Assembly (NCBI GenBank): GCA_026982355.1
Contig: JALSHG010000117.1
Coordinates: 1 to 36,441 of the forward strand
Length of the DNA: 36,441 bases
Source of the DNA: Thermodesulfovibrio sp.
GTDB taxonomy: Bacteria; Nitrospirota; Thermodesulfovibrionia; UBA6902
Direction of reading: 5' to 3'
Position numbers and translations under genes: made by a program. Position 1 is the first letter of the stretch; each line of letters opens with the position of its first letter. A model generated the notes under the pieces. The model was not told where the DNA came from. It ran no database searches and was given only the letters and a program-made list of their open reading frames with translations. Shown piece after piece: positions 1-8,428 of the stretch.

Positions 1-120
1 AGACCTATGAGTTGTTTTAACAACTCTCAGAGTATTGAAAGGATTGTTTATGCTGTACTAAATCACTTAAATGATAAATGGAGAATGACACCCTTAAAAG
101 AATTTACACAGAAATCTTGA
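1..120 (+). CDS. IS256/mutator-type transposase, C-terminal fragment (cut by window edge)
   Basis: Frame 1 is open from the first base to a TGA at 118-120 and gives 39 residues. They include the segment RPMSCFNNSQSIERIVYAVL and then a KEFTQ-like end. A basic RP(M) turn, a hydrophobic helix (IERIVYAVLNHL), a Trp and a KEFT end resemble the C-terminus of IS256/mutator-family transposases as I remember them; no search was run. The stretch is clearly AT-richer than the genes that follow, as expected of an inserted element. The catalytic DDE part lies outside the window, so whether the transposase is intact cannot be judged. Confidence 0.6.
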   Translation, partial: RPMSCFNNSQSIERIVYAVLNHLNDKWRMTPLKEFTQKS

Positions 121-210
121 CATTACCTGCGTAAGGGTTCAGCTTTGTATTTTGCTTGTTTGTTGATGTATTATATAAACCTTGAATGTCGGATAACTCG
201 GCGGGGGAGC
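121..210 (+). mobile_element. Probable right-hand non-coding end of the insertion sequence
   Basis: This AT-rich, non-coding stretch follows the transposase stop and ends where GC-rich sequence (GGCGGGGGAGCGG) and a remnant of the local repeat family begin. The terminal inverted repeat cannot be identified because the left end of the element is outside the window, so the exact junction is unknown. A promoter-like pair, TTGCTT (152-157) and TATAAA (174-179) with a 16-nt spacer, points outward toward the epimerase gene and could drive it. Confidence 0.35.
152..179 (+). promoter_or_regulatory. Possible outward promoter at the IS end
   Basis: TTGCTT and TATAAA are separated by 16 nt on the plus strand, upstream of the epimerase gene at 247. 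The match to the sigma-70 consensus is moderate. The surroundings are AT-rich, so a chance match is possible. Confidence 0.3.
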
Positions 211-233
211 GGTATTTTTATGCTGCTGTAAGG
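211..233 (+). repeat. Right-end remnant of the 215-bp intergenic repeat
   Basis: GGTATTTTTATGCTGCTGTAAGG matches, at about 20 of 23 positions, the end of the full repeat copy at 23313-23526 (read on its minus strand). Only this end is visible here; the rest is missing or displaced by the insertion sequence on the left. As at 23313, the TAAGG end points toward a gene start, here the ATG at 247, 13 nt further on. Confidence 0.5.
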
Positions 234-246
234 TGAAATTAACGGA

Positions 247-1275
247 ATGACCGAAAAAAATCCGCATAAGAGTAAAAACAGGGTTCGGAAGCGGTTCAGC
301 GGCAAGAATGTTCTCGTCACAGGCTGCGCCGGCTTCATCGGGTGGAAGGTCTCCCAACTGCTGCTCGAGATGAACAAAAACGTCATCGGTATTGATAATA
401 TCAACAGCTACTACGATCCTGCGCTCAAGAAATGGAGGCTTGCTTCCCTGAAGCGCCATCCCAATTTCACTTTCCACAAGGTTGATATCGGCAATTATAA
501 AAAACTAAAGAACATCTTTGAGAAAAACAAGACTGATGCGGTCATCAACCTTGCTGCAAGGGCGGGTGTAAGGGCATCCGTGGAGGACCCCTGGGTGTAT
601 CTCGACACCAACGTAAAGGGGACCCTTAATCTACTTGAGTGTTCAAAAGACTACAGGGTGAAAAAATTCGTCCTGGCCTCCACATCAAGCCTTTATGCAT
701 CACTGGACATGCCCTTCAGGGAGACTTCCATGACCGACACGCCGCTTGCTCCATACTCGGCCACCAAGAAAGGGGCCGAGGTCATGTGTCATGCATATCA
801 TTACCTGTACGGCCTTGACATCACCGTTGTGAGGTACTTTACGGTTTACGGCCCCGCAGGCAGGCCTGATATGAGCATCTTCAGGTTCATCAGGAACATG
901 GATGCAGGAAGGGCGATACCGGTCTACGGGGACGGAAACCAGACGCGGGATTTCACCTATATCGACGACATCGCCGACGGGACAATAAGGGCCTTGAGGC
1001 CGGCGGGCTATGAGATAATCAACCTCGGCAGCGACCATCCCGTGAAGCTCAATTATGTTATCAGACTCCTTGAAGAGAATCTCGGCAGAAAGGCAAGGAT
1101 CAAAAGGCTCAAAAGACACCCCGCCGATGTCACCGCAACATGGGCATGCATCGACAAGGCCAGGGAGTTCCTCGGGTGGGAGCCCGGGATGCCGCTCGAA
1201 CAGGGCATAGAGAATACGGTCAGGTGGTTTTTCGAGAACCGGGATTTCCTGAAGGGTCTGGACTGGAAGGAATAG
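247..1275 (+). CDS. NAD-dependent epimerase/dehydratase, UDP-glucuronate 4-epimerase-like (extended SDR)
   Basis: This 342-residue extended short-chain dehydrogenase/reductase probably interconverts nucleotide sugars, most likely UDP-glucuronate and UDP-galacturonate, for surface polysaccharide. The Rossmann motif G26-CAG-FI-G32 follows an unusually long, basic N-terminal lead of about 18 residues. Asp50-Asn-Ile-Asn-x-Tyr-Tyr-Asp is the typical NAD-binding segment of UDP-glucuronate epimerases. The catalytic set is the STSS run at 145-148 and Y170-x3-K174. RYFTVYGPAGRPDM is the usual substrate-domain motif. The ATG at 247 is the first in frame; the ribosome-binding site is weak (AAGG about 13 nt upstream). 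No glycan cluster is visible next door, so the exact substrate is uncertain. The gene may have a promoter supplied by the upstream insertion sequence. Confidence 0.85.
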   Translation: MTEKNPHKSKNRVRKRFSGKNVLVTGCAGFIGWKVSQLLLEMNKNVIGIDNINSYYDPALKKWRLASLKRHPNFTFHKVDIGNYKKLKNIFEKNKTDAVINLAARAGVRASVEDPWVYLDTNVKGTLNLLECSKDYRVKKFVLASTSSLYASLDMPFRETSMTDTPLAPYSATKKGAEVMCHAYHYLYGLDITVVRYFTVYGPAGRPDMSIFRFIRNMDAGRAIPVYGDGNQTRDFTYIDDIADGTIRALRPAGYEIINLGSDHPVKLNYVIRLLEENLGRKARIKRLKRHPADVTATWACIDKAREFLGWEPGMPLEQGIENTVRWFFENRDFLKGLDWKE

Positions 1276-1314
1276 TAAGGACTGACGGTCACACGCGGGC
1301 CTGCGGTTTATTTG

Positions 1315-1323
1315 TGATATAAT
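1315..1323 (+). promoter_or_regulatory. Extended -10 promoter element (TGATATAAT)
   Basis: TGA-TATAAT is a perfect extended -10 hexamer, 11 nt before the ATG of the ParA-like gene. No -35 hexamer is at the normal distance, as is common for extended -10 promoters. Transcription starting 6-8 nt downstream would leave only about 4-5 nt of leader. Confidence 0.45.
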
Positions 1324-1334
1324 TTTTTCACCTG

Positions 1335-2441
1335 ATGAAACCGGCCCGGAAGTCAAAAACAATCTTCTCCATAGGCGGCGGCAAGGGAGGTGTCGGGAAA
1401 AGCATCTTTTCGGTTGCCCTGGGCGCCGTACTCGCCGACGAAGGCCGTAAAGTGGCGCTCGTGGACCTCGACCTCGGCACCGCCAACCTGCACACCTACC
1501 TCGGCATAACCCGCAAAACGCCGGCAATAGCCGATTTCATCCTGAGGAAGGTCGATTCCCTCGAGGATATCCTGCTTGAGACATCCCGGAAAAATCTTAT
1601 GGTGATAAGCGGCGCCGGGTTTGCGCCGGGCATGGCAAACCCGGCCCACTGGATGAAGCTGAAGATAATGAGACACATAAAATCACTGCCTGCCGATTTC
1701 ATCGTCATTGACCTCGGAGCAGGCGTCCATTTCAACACCCTGGACTTTTTCGGCGTCTCCGACACGGGCATCATCATGACCGCACCGGAACCCGGGGCCG
1801 TCATGAATGCGTACGGCTTTGTAAAGGGCGCGCTCTTCAGAAGGCTCAGGAGTGTCTTCGGGAAACATCCCCTCATCGGCCCTGTCATCGATTCAGGCGC
1901 GAAAAACACAGGAGAGGAGGAAAAGTTCACCCTTGAGTGGCTTGCCGGGCAGGTCAGGGAAAAAGCTCCCGACATGCTCCCCCTGATCGAGGAAATGGGA
2001 AGAGAGTTCCGTCCGGCGCTCATCATCAACAGGGTACCCGAAGGACAGAAGCATCTGCTCGTAAAGAACTTCATATCCCTCTGCGTTAAAAAGCTCGGCG
2101 TGCATATCGAGCACATGGGGAACCTGCCTGATGTCCCGGTAATCACCCACTGCCTGCTGAATATCCCCGGCTTCCTTTACTCGCGTCACGGCAGACCGTA
2201 TCTTGACGCCGTCCGGATGATAGCCGGCAGGCTTGCGGCTCCGGCGGCCGCGGCGGCAAAGACCGACTTCACGGACGAGGAAGTGGAGGAGATCATCCGC
2301 TTCATGGACGGCCTGGACAGCTCTGTATTCAGCGGCACAAACAGAGATACGTGGAGACTCAGGATGTACTTCAAGCCATCGGAGGTGGTGGATTTTCTGA
2401 TGAAACGCGGGGTGACGCATGAGGCATTCCACAGGCGGTAA
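1335..2441 (+). CDS. MinD/FlhG-like ParA-family ATPase with C-terminal extension
   Basis: This 368-residue P-loop ATPase of the ParA/MinD superfamily probably positions a cell structure or regulates an apparatus at the membrane or pole. The deviant Walker A is GGGKGGVGKS with signature Lys17 and catalytic Lys22. The switch I segment is VDLDLGTANLH (about 43-53) and Walker B is FIVIDLGAG with Asp126. TAPEPGAVMNAYGFVK follows, where MinD/FlhG proteins have their usual TxPE motif. After about residue 285 there is an Ala-rich linker and then a 55-residue tail (FTDEEVEEIIRFMDGL... and SEVVDFLMKRGV) not found in minimal MinD. No MinC, MinE, flagellar or chemotaxis gene adjoins it, so the partner is unknown. 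No Shine-Dalgarno sequence precedes the ATG, and a TGATATAAT box lies 11 nt upstream, suggesting an almost leaderless mRNA. It converges with proS. Confidence 0.8.
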   Translation: MKPARKSKTIFSIGGGKGGVGKSIFSVALGAVLADEGRKVALVDLDLGTANLHTYLGITRKTPAIADFILRKVDSLEDILLETSRKNLMVISGAGFAPGMANPAHWMKLKIMRHIKSLPADFIVIDLGAGVHFNTLDFFGVSDTGIIMTAPEPGAVMNAYGFVKGALFRRLRSVFGKHPLIGPVIDSGAKNTGEEEKFTLEWLAGQVREKAPDMLPLIEEMGREFRPALIINRVPEGQKHLLVKNFISLCVKKLGVHIEHMGNLPDVPVITHCLLNIPGFLYSRHGRPYLDAVRMIAGRLAAPAAAAAKTDFTDEEVEEIIRFMDGLDSSVFSGTNRDTWRLRMYFKPSEVVDFLMKRGVTHEAFHRR

Positions 2442-2507
2442 ATCATGATATCGCATGAACCTGCATGCCGCGATCCGGTTAAGGGGCGCGCCGCAGAGGG
2501 TTCGGGG

Positions 2508-4202
2508 TCAGGACGAAATCCACTCCCTGATCTTTTTCACCACATCTGAAGGGGCGACCTTCAGGGTCTCTTTTGTCTTCTTTGATTTCAGTTCGACAAG
2601 CCCTTCCCTCAGCGTCCTCTTGCCTATGATTACCTGCACGGGAATTCCGATCAGATCGGCGTCTTTGAACTTTACTCCGGGTCTCTCGTTCCTGTCGTCC
2701 ATGAGCGCTTCAATGTTTTCATTCTGCAAATCCCTGTATATGGTCCCGGCTGTATCCGAAATCTCCCTGTCTTCCACGGCAAGGGGGATGATCTCCACGT
2801 CAAACGGGGCTATGGCCTGCGGCCAGATGATGCCGTCACTGTCGTTGTTCTGCTCTATCGCAGCCGCGGCAATGCGGGCGGGGCCGATGCCGTAGCTTCC
2901 CATTATCACCGGCTTCTCTTTGCCTCCCTCGTCCAGGTACACGGCCTTAAGCGCTGCGGAATACTTTGTGCCGAGCTTGAAGATGTTGCCGATCTCTATG
3001 GCCTTCTCTTCCGATATCGCGGCGCCGCACTTCGGACAGCCGTCCCCTCCCCTGGCAACGTGTATGTCGTGCCACTCGGCATCGAAGTGGACTCCGGGCC
3101 TTATGCCCCTCGTATGGAATCCGGCCCTGTTTGCGCCTGTAATATATACGCCTTCCCTGAGGGAGATGTCCGCAATCTTTCTCAGGTCATTGCCGTGCGG
3201 GCCGATAAAGCCGGCCTCCACACCGAGGATATCCTTCACCTCGTCTTTCTGCGCCGGCCGGAAATCACCCGCGATTCTCCGGAGCTTCTTTTCATGAAGT
3301 TCCTGGTCGCCTCTTACAAGCGCAAGGAAGGGGCCGTCGCCGCCGATCAGCAGGAGGCTCTTTATGAAACACGAGGGGTCGGCCTTCAAATATGCTGAAA
3401 CCTCCGCAACCGTGCGTTTCTCCGGGGTCGCAACATCCTCCGGTTCCCCCGGCCGCTCGCCGCCCGCAGCCTTCTGCGGCAGGGGGGCCGAAGGCGCAAG
3501 CTCTGTGTTCGCCGCATATCCGCATTCGGCGCAGAGGACGATGGTGTCTTCACCTGCAGGGCTCGGCGCCATGAATTCATGCGCCGTCGCGCCGCCCATC
3601 ATGCCGGGGTCGCTCTCCACCTGGTAGAACCTGAGACCGCATCTTCTGAAAATCCTGTGGTACGCCTCTGCGTGTTTCCGGTAATTAGCTTCAAGGCCGG
3701 CCTCGTCCCTGTCAAAGCTGTAGCTGTCCTTCATTATGAATTCCCGGGTTCTCAGCACCCCGCTCTTGGGCCTGGCCTCGTCCCTGAATTTCGTCTGTAT
3801 CTGGTACCATACCTGCGGCAGGTCCCTGTAGGAGCGTATCTCCATTGACGCAAGCCATGTGATTATCTCTTCGTGGGTCATCCCCAGGCACATGTCCCTG
3901 CCGCCCCTGTCTTTGAGCCTGAACATCTCATCGCCTATGTCGGACCACCTGCCCGTTTTCCGCCAGATGTCGGCGGGATGAAGGGCCGGCATCGATATCT
4001 CCTGCGCGCCGATGGCGTCCATCTCCTCTTTTATGATCCTGTTTATCTTTTCAATAACCCTCCAGCCGAGCGGAAGATAAATATAAAGCCCTGCGCCGAG
4101 CTGCCTGATATAACCGGCGCGGAGCATGAGGATGTGGCTGATTGCCTCGGCCTCAGCCGGGGTCTCCCGTAATGTGGGGATGAATATATTCGTAAATCGC
4201 AT
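2508..4202 (-). CDS. proS: Proline--tRNA ligase
   Basis: Class II aminoacyl-tRNA synthetase that charges tRNA-Pro in the cytoplasm, about 564 residues and the bacterial type with an editing insertion between motifs 2 and 3. Visible are motif 2 (FRDEARPKSGVLRTREFIMKD, about 140-160), the insertion with GPFLALVRGDQELHEKK, motif 3 (MGSYGIGPARIAAAAIEQNND) and the C-terminal anticodon-binding domain. The open frame extends to a TTG at 4214, but the ATG at 4202 is preferred. It has GAGGGA five nt upstream, inside the ftsZ stop region, and gives the conserved start MRFTNIFIPTLRETPAEAE. It starts 8 nt after the ftsZ stop, so the two are probably co-transcribed and translationally coupled. It is the last gene of the minus-strand run. 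Confidence 0.95.
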   Translation of the reverse strand: MRFTNIFIPTLRETPAEAEAISHILMLRAGYIRQLGAGLYIYLPLGWRVIEKINRIIKEEMDAIGAQEISMPALHPADIWRKTGRWSDIGDEMFRLKDRGGRDMCLGMTHEEIITWLASMEIRSYRDLPQVWYQIQTKFRDEARPKSGVLRTREFIMKDSYSFDRDEAGLEANYRKHAEAYHRIFRRCGLRFYQVESDPGMMGGATAHEFMAPSPAGEDTIVLCAECGYAANTELAPSAPLPQKAAGGERPGEPEDVATPEKRTVAEVSAYLKADPSCFIKSLLLIGGDGPFLALVRGDQELHEKKLRRIAGDFRPAQKDEVKDILGVEAGFIGPHGNDLRKIADISLREGVYITGANRAGFHTRGIRPGVHFDAEWHDIHVARGGDGCPKCGAAISEEKAIEIGNIFKLGTKYSAALKAVYLDEGGKEKPVIMGSYGIGPARIAAAAIEQNNDSDGIIWPQAIAPFDVEIIPLAVEDREISDTAGTIYRDLQNENIEALMDDRNERPGVKFKDADLIGIPVQVIIGKRTLREGLVELKSKKTKETLKVAPSDVVKKIREWISS

Positions 4203-4210
4203 CGTTTCCC

Positions 4211-5374
4211 TCAAACCGTCTTTACGTCCCTCGCGTCTTTGAGATTGCCTTTCCTCATGAATGTCGGGATCTCGAGATAGCTTTCATCATTGACGTCGCC
4301 ATTGCCTTTATCCTCGTGTGTTTCCTTCGAAAGTATCCTGCTTGAGCTTTTCAGCGTGGTTGCTTCCCTTGACGGCCTCCACTTGTCATATGACGGCATC
4401 ACGGCCCTGGGCTTTTCTTCAAAGCGGGTCGCTATGACCGTGACCACTATCCTGTCGTCAAGGTCGGGGTCCACCACGGAGCCGAAGATTATCTCGGCAT
4501 CATCATGAACAGCGTCCCGTATGAGGCTGGCCGCCTCATGCACGTCGTGAAAAGACAGGGACGAGCCCCCGGTGATGTTTATCAGCACGCCCCTGGCGCC
4601 GTCGATGGAGGTCTCCTCCAGCAGGGGGCTCTTGATCGCCATCCTGGCCGCGTTTACGGCCCGGTTCTCGCCTTCCGCGCTTCCTATGCCCATGAGCGCC
4701 CTCCCGCTGTCCGACAGTATGGTCCTTATGTCCGCAAAGTCCTGGTTTATCAGGCCCGGGACGAGTATTAAATCAGAGATGCCCTTGACGGCCTGTCTCA
4801 GGACGTCGTTTGCGAGATTCAGGGCCTGAAGCCAGGGCGTGTCCTTCTCGGTAATCTCAAGCAGCCTGTTGTTATGGATTATAATTATAGCATCCACGTG
4901 CTTTTTAAGCTCTTTTATCCCCTGTTCCGCGTTTCTCGCGCGTTTATTGCCCTCGAAGAGGAACGGCTTGGTGACCACGGCCGCTGTGAGTATGCCCTGC
5001 TCCCTCGCGGCCTCCGCCACAACGGGAGAGGCGCCTGTGCCTGTGCCCCCGCCCATGCCGGCTGTTATGAAGACCATGTCCGCGCCCTGGAGCGCCTCTT
5101 CTATGAGGTCCCTGTCGTCAAGCGCGGCCTGCCTGCCTGTCGCGGGATCGGCCCCTGCGCCCAGGCCTTTTGTGAGGGAATCGCCGATCTGCAGGCGCCT
5201 GTGTGCAAGGGATGATTCAAGGGCCTGGGCATCGGTATTGACGGCTATGAATTCAACGCCCTGCAGGCTTGATGCGATCATGCAGTTTACGGCATTGCTG
5301 CCGCCGCCGCCCACGCCCACTATCTTGATCTTCGCAGCCTTGTTCTCTATCTCCTCCATTTCAAAAATCTTCAT
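4211..5374 (-). CDS. ftsZ: Cell division protein FtsZ
   Basis: Tubulin-like GTPase that polymerises into the Z ring at midcell, 387 residues. The N-terminal GTPase domain has VGGGGSNAVN (21-30) and the tubulin signature GGGTGTG (108-114). The T7 catalytic loop is N210-Q-D212-F-A-D215. After about residue 318 comes a short, charged, low-complexity linker. The conserved C-terminal peptide EIPTFMRK lies near 368-375 and should bind FtsA; it is followed by an extra 12 residues ending in VKTV, a little longer than usual. The ATG at 5374 has a strong AGGAGGT five nt upstream. It follows ftsA by about 35 nt. Confidence 0.98.
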   Translation of the reverse strand: MKIFEMEEIENKAAKIKIVGVGGGGSNAVNCMIASSLQGVEFIAVNTDAQALESSLAHRRLQIGDSLTKGLGAGADPATGRQAALDDRDLIEEALQGADMVFITAGMGGGTGTGASPVVAEAAREQGILTAAVVTKPFLFEGNKRARNAEQGIKELKKHVDAIIIIHNNRLLEITEKDTPWLQALNLANDVLRQAVKGISDLILVPGLINQDFADIRTILSDSGRALMGIGSAEGENRAVNAARMAIKSPLLEETSIDGARGVLINITGGSSLSFHDVHEAASLIRDAVHDDAEIIFGSVVDPDLDDRIVVTVIATRFEEKPRAVMPSYDKWRPSREATTLKSSSRILSKETHEDKGNGDVNDESYLEIPTFMRKGNLKDARDVKTV

Positions 5375-5409
5375 ACAGACCTCCTTTTCTTACATATCTC
5401 TCTTGGTTA

Positions 5410-6675
5410 TTAAAATCTAAACACATCCCCGACCCACTCCCTCATCCTCGCCGTGATCGAGGTGAGCGCCCGGCCGCTGTGCGGCCTGTATTCCATTCTG
5501 TACTCCTCCGCCCCGATGAGCGCCAGCCCGGCGGCCGTCGCGTATGCAGGGCCGTATATTTCCTCGGTGACGCTGTCAATGCCCGCGGGGCTGCCGATCC
5601 TCACGGGTAGCTCGAGTATGTTTTCGGCCATCACGTCCATGCCTTCCATGAGCGCCGCGCCGCCCGTGAGGACCACGCCGGAGTTCATGTCACTATGAAA
5701 TTCCCGTATCTCTTCCCTGATCAGTGTGAACAGCTCCTCCGCGCGCGGCTGCAGTATTTCGACAAGATAGCGCCTCGGCATGCTCCTGCCCGGCTTGCCG
5801 CCGCCTGATTCCGTCTCTATGTGCTCGCCTTCTCCGGCCATGGATATCATTGTGCAGCCGTGTTTCTTTTTCACATCCTCGGCCTCACGGGCCGGCATCC
5901 TCAGGCCGATGGCGATATCATTCGTGAAGTTGCCGCCCCCGACTGCAAGAACAGAGCTGTGGCAGATGCCGCCTTCGCGGAAGATGGCTATATCCGTGGT
6001 GCCGCCGCCGATATCGACAACGGCAACGCCGAGTTCCTTTTCATCCTCCGTGAGCACGGCCTCAGCGGATGCAAGTGGCTGGAATATAACCTCCATCACT
6101 TCGAGCCCTGCCCTGCGGCAGCTCCTGATCAGGTTCTGCACCGAGGTCGCGGCGCCGGTGATTATGCGGACATCAGTCTCAAGCCTCACTCCCTGCATGC
6201 CGCGGGGGTCGCTGATGCCGTCCTGGCCGTTGACGGTGAATCCCACGGGGATGACATGGAGCATCTCCCTGTCAAAGGGAATGGCCACCGCCTTTGCCGC
6301 GTCTATGACGCTGTCGACCTCTTTCCGGCCTATCTCTTTCTCCCTGACGGCTATGACCCCGCTGCTTGAGAAACACTCTATGTGCCCGCCGGTAATCCCT
6401 ATGTGGACGGCCTTTATCTCGACACCGGCCGTTGACTCGGCCTGCCGCACTGCCACCCTGATGGATTCCGCCATGTTCTCGATATTGGTGATGATACCCT
6501 TCCTGATGCCCTTTGAAGGGGCGGTCCCCACGCCGATGACATTCACAGGGCCGCCGTCCGGTTCAATGGAGAACTCGCCGACAACGGTGCATATCTTCGT
6601 GCTGCCCACATCAAGGCCCACGACTATCCTCTCGTCTTTTCCGCCCACTTCCCTTATGAATCCGAAATTCATCAT
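5410..6675 (-). CDS. ftsA: Cell division protein FtsA
   Basis: Actin-fold protein that tethers FtsZ filaments to the inner membrane, 421 residues. Phosphate-1 loop is VVGLDVGSTKIC (about 18-29). The 1C subdomain follows, then phosphate-2 VVDIGGGTTDIAIF (about 220-233) and the adenosine loop VVLTGGAALMEGMD. The last 15 residues (SITARMREWVGDVFRF) form the expected amphipathic membrane-targeting helix. It starts two bases after the ftsQ stop. Either of two adjacent ATGs at the start could be used; the outer one is reported. Confidence 0.97.
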   Translation of the reverse strand: MMNFGFIREVGGKDERIVVGLDVGSTKICTVVGEFSIEPDGGPVNVIGVGTAPSKGIRKGIITNIENMAESIRVAVRQAESTAGVEIKAVHIGITGGHIECFSSSGVIAVREKEIGRKEVDSVIDAAKAVAIPFDREMLHVIPVGFTVNGQDGISDPRGMQGVRLETDVRIITGAATSVQNLIRSCRRAGLEVMEVIFQPLASAEAVLTEDEKELGVAVVDIGGGTTDIAIFREGGICHSSVLAVGGGNFTNDIAIGLRMPAREAEDVKKKHGCTMISMAGEGEHIETESGGGKPGRSMPRRYLVEILQPRAEELFTLIREEIREFHSDMNSGVVLTGGAALMEGMDVMAENILELPVRIGSPAGIDSVTEEIYGPAYATAAGLALIGAEEYRMEYRPHSGRALTSITARMREWVGDVFRF

Positions 6676-6677
6676 TG

Positions 6678-7448
6678 TCAGGACGCCTTTCTCCTGAGCT
6701 TTTTCACGGGTTTTACAATAACGGAATCCTTGAATCTCAGGTCTATGTACTTAAGGGGCAGGCCCCTTTTTCTTACCTCGGGCTCTATCTCTATCCACCT
6801 CGCGAGCTTTTCCATGTACCTGCCGTAGCCGACCTTCATGAACTCGCCGTCGATATTGACTGTAAGGCCGTAGGACTCAAGGCCTATCTCAACCGGGTCG
6901 CTGCCCGCGGACAGGTTGCTCCGGGATATGGCATCCGCCAGTTTCAGCGCCTCGGACACGGCCCTTTTGTTCTTCGGGTTTATATCCCTGATGACCGGCA
7001 GGAAGAGCGTGCTCTCACCCCTGATCCTCTCCAGTATCCTGCCTTCGCCGTCTACAAGGTACAGCCTCTTTTTAATCCTGAGCAGGGCCTTCGGGACGGC
7101 CTCCTCTATCTTTATCATCAGTGTGTCCGGAAAACGCTTCTTCAGTGAGACCTTCCTGATCCATGCGCTCCGCCTGAGCCTCCTGTCGATGTCCTCCAGG
7201 TTTACGGACAGCAGGGGGTCTCCTTTTTTTACATTTATCCTGCCCACGATGTCTTCCCTGCCGAGCTGATAGTTGCCGTAGACGACAATCTCTCTCACGC
7301 GGAACTGGCCCGCGAGGAACCTCGCTCCCAGCACCGCGGCCGAGACAGAGATGACGATCAGAAAGAAGATAATGCCCCTCCTTAAAAAAATCGCCAGCCT
7401 TTCACCGCGGCGGTATGCCGCCCTGCGTTTCTTATTCCCTGATCGCAA
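6678..7448 (-). CDS. ftsQ: Cell division protein FtsQ
   Basis: Bitopic inner-membrane divisome scaffold of 256 residues. It has a very basic cytoplasmic N-terminus (about 1-23), one transmembrane helix (about 24-45), and a POTRA domain (FRVREIVVYGNYQLGREDIV..., about 50-118). The FtsQ beta domain follows (LYLVDGEGRILE... to VIVKPV) and then a basic tail. The start is a TTG at 7448 that lies inside the last codons of ddl (17-nt overlap). No ATG lies near, and GAGGAG sits about 10 nt upstream, so TTG is accepted with some reserve. Confidence 0.9.
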   Translation of the reverse strand: MRSGNKKRRAAYRRGERLAIFLRRGIIFFLIVISVSAAVLGARFLAGQFRVREIVVYGNYQLGREDIVGRINVKKGDPLLSVNLEDIDRRLRRSAWIRKVSLKKRFPDTLMIKIEEAVPKALLRIKKRLYLVDGEGRILERIRGESTLFLPVIRDINPKNKRAVSEALKLADAISRSNLSAGSDPVEIGLESYGLTVNIDGEFMKVGYGRYMEKLARWIEIEPEVRKRGLPLKYIDLRFKDSVIVKPVKKLRRKAS

Positions 7449-8373
7449 GCCGTATAATCTCCTCTATAAGATCCTTAAAGCCCAGCCCCGCGGCCCCGGC
7501 AATCTTGGGAAGCAGGCTCGTGGCGGTCATGCCGGGCAGCGTGTTGACCTCGAGTATGTACGGGGTATTGTCTTCATCCACTATAAAGTCAACCCTCGTC
7601 GCACCCGAGCATCCAATGGCTGCATGGGCCCTGAGGGCCGTGTCCATGACCTTACCGTAAACCGCACCGTCAATCTCCGGGGGCATCACATACTCGGTAA
7701 GGCCCGAGGAATACTTTGCCTCGTAGTTGTAAAATTCCGGCTGCGGCCTCACCTCAACCCCGCCGAGGGCGCGGTCACCGAGGATGCCTATGTGTATCTC
7801 CCTGCCTTTTATGAATTTCTCTATAATCACCCTCCGGCCGTATGAAAAAGTCTTCTCCAGGCAGGAGGGCAAGGCGTCCCTTTCCCTGACGATGCTGACC
7901 CCTATGCTGGAACCCTCCGCCGCGGGCTTCACCACCCACGGAGGCTCAAACGGCGGCTCCGGGAAATCCGCCGTCCCGCGCCTGCCGCCGCTCCGGGGCC
8001 GCCCGACCACGATAAAAGGTGCGGATGCGAGCCCGTGGTAGGCGAATATCTTCTTCGAGACTTCCTTGTCCATGGCAATGGCCGAGGCCAGCAGGCCCGA
8101 GCCTGTATAAGGAATCCCCAGCACATCAAGCAGCCCCTGGACAGCGCCGTTCTCGCCGGTGCCTCCGTGCAGCGCAAGAAAGGCAAGCCTGACCTTTTCC
8201 TTTTTCAGCACGCCGGCTATGTCCCTGCCGACATCTATCGGCACGCAGTTGTACCCGAGTTCCTGAAGGTTCTGGTATATTGCAAGACCGCTCCGCATCG
8301 AGACATCCCTCTCGGACGAGAGACCCCCCATCAGGACGCCGATCCTCTTCTTTGTAACGAGCGCTTTCGTCAT
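7432..8373 (-). CDS. ddl: D-alanine--D-alanine ligase
   Basis: ATP-grasp ligase that makes the D-Ala-D-Ala dipeptide used by MurF, 313 residues and cytoplasmic. Visible are the N-terminal GVLMGGLSSERDVSMRSG (13-30), LHGGTGENGAVQGLLD, and YTGSGLLASAIAMDKEVSKKIF (substrate and ATP contacts). The central grasp segment is PWVVKPAAEGSSIGVSIV, and the C-terminal metal-binding motif is ILEVNTLPGMTATSLLPK. The usual serine and tyrosine region is present, suggesting normal D-Ala specificity rather than a D-lactate ligase, though this was not modelled. It lies 55 nt downstream of murB and overlaps ftsQ. Confidence 0.96.
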   Translation of the reverse strand: MTKALVTKKRIGVLMGGLSSERDVSMRSGLAIYQNLQELGYNCVPIDVGRDIAGVLKKEKVRLAFLALHGGTGENGAVQGLLDVLGIPYTGSGLLASAIAMDKEVSKKIFAYHGLASAPFIVVGRPRSGGRRGTADFPEPPFEPPWVVKPAAEGSSIGVSIVRERDALPSCLEKTFSYGRRVIIEKFIKGREIHIGILGDRALGGVEVRPQPEFYNYEAKYSSGLTEYVMPPEIDGAVYGKVMDTALRAHAAIGCSGATRVDFIVDEDNTPYILEVNTLPGMTATSLLPKIAGAAGLGFKDLIEEIIRLAIRE

Positions 8374-8428
8374 GATGTTACAATCCTGTTCAGGCGCCGG
8401 CGTTTTCCTTTCGTTTTTTCAACGACGC

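Noticed and set aside
700-1527. 275-codon open frame on the minus strand
   Set aside because: It lies antisense to the epimerase and ParA-like genes, is rich in Arg, Gly and Cys, has no recognisable domain, and is a typical GC-rich shadow frame.
2442-2507. Bidirectional terminator between the ParA-like gene and proS
   Set aside because: The 66-nt convergent spacer has no stem followed by a T-run on either strand.
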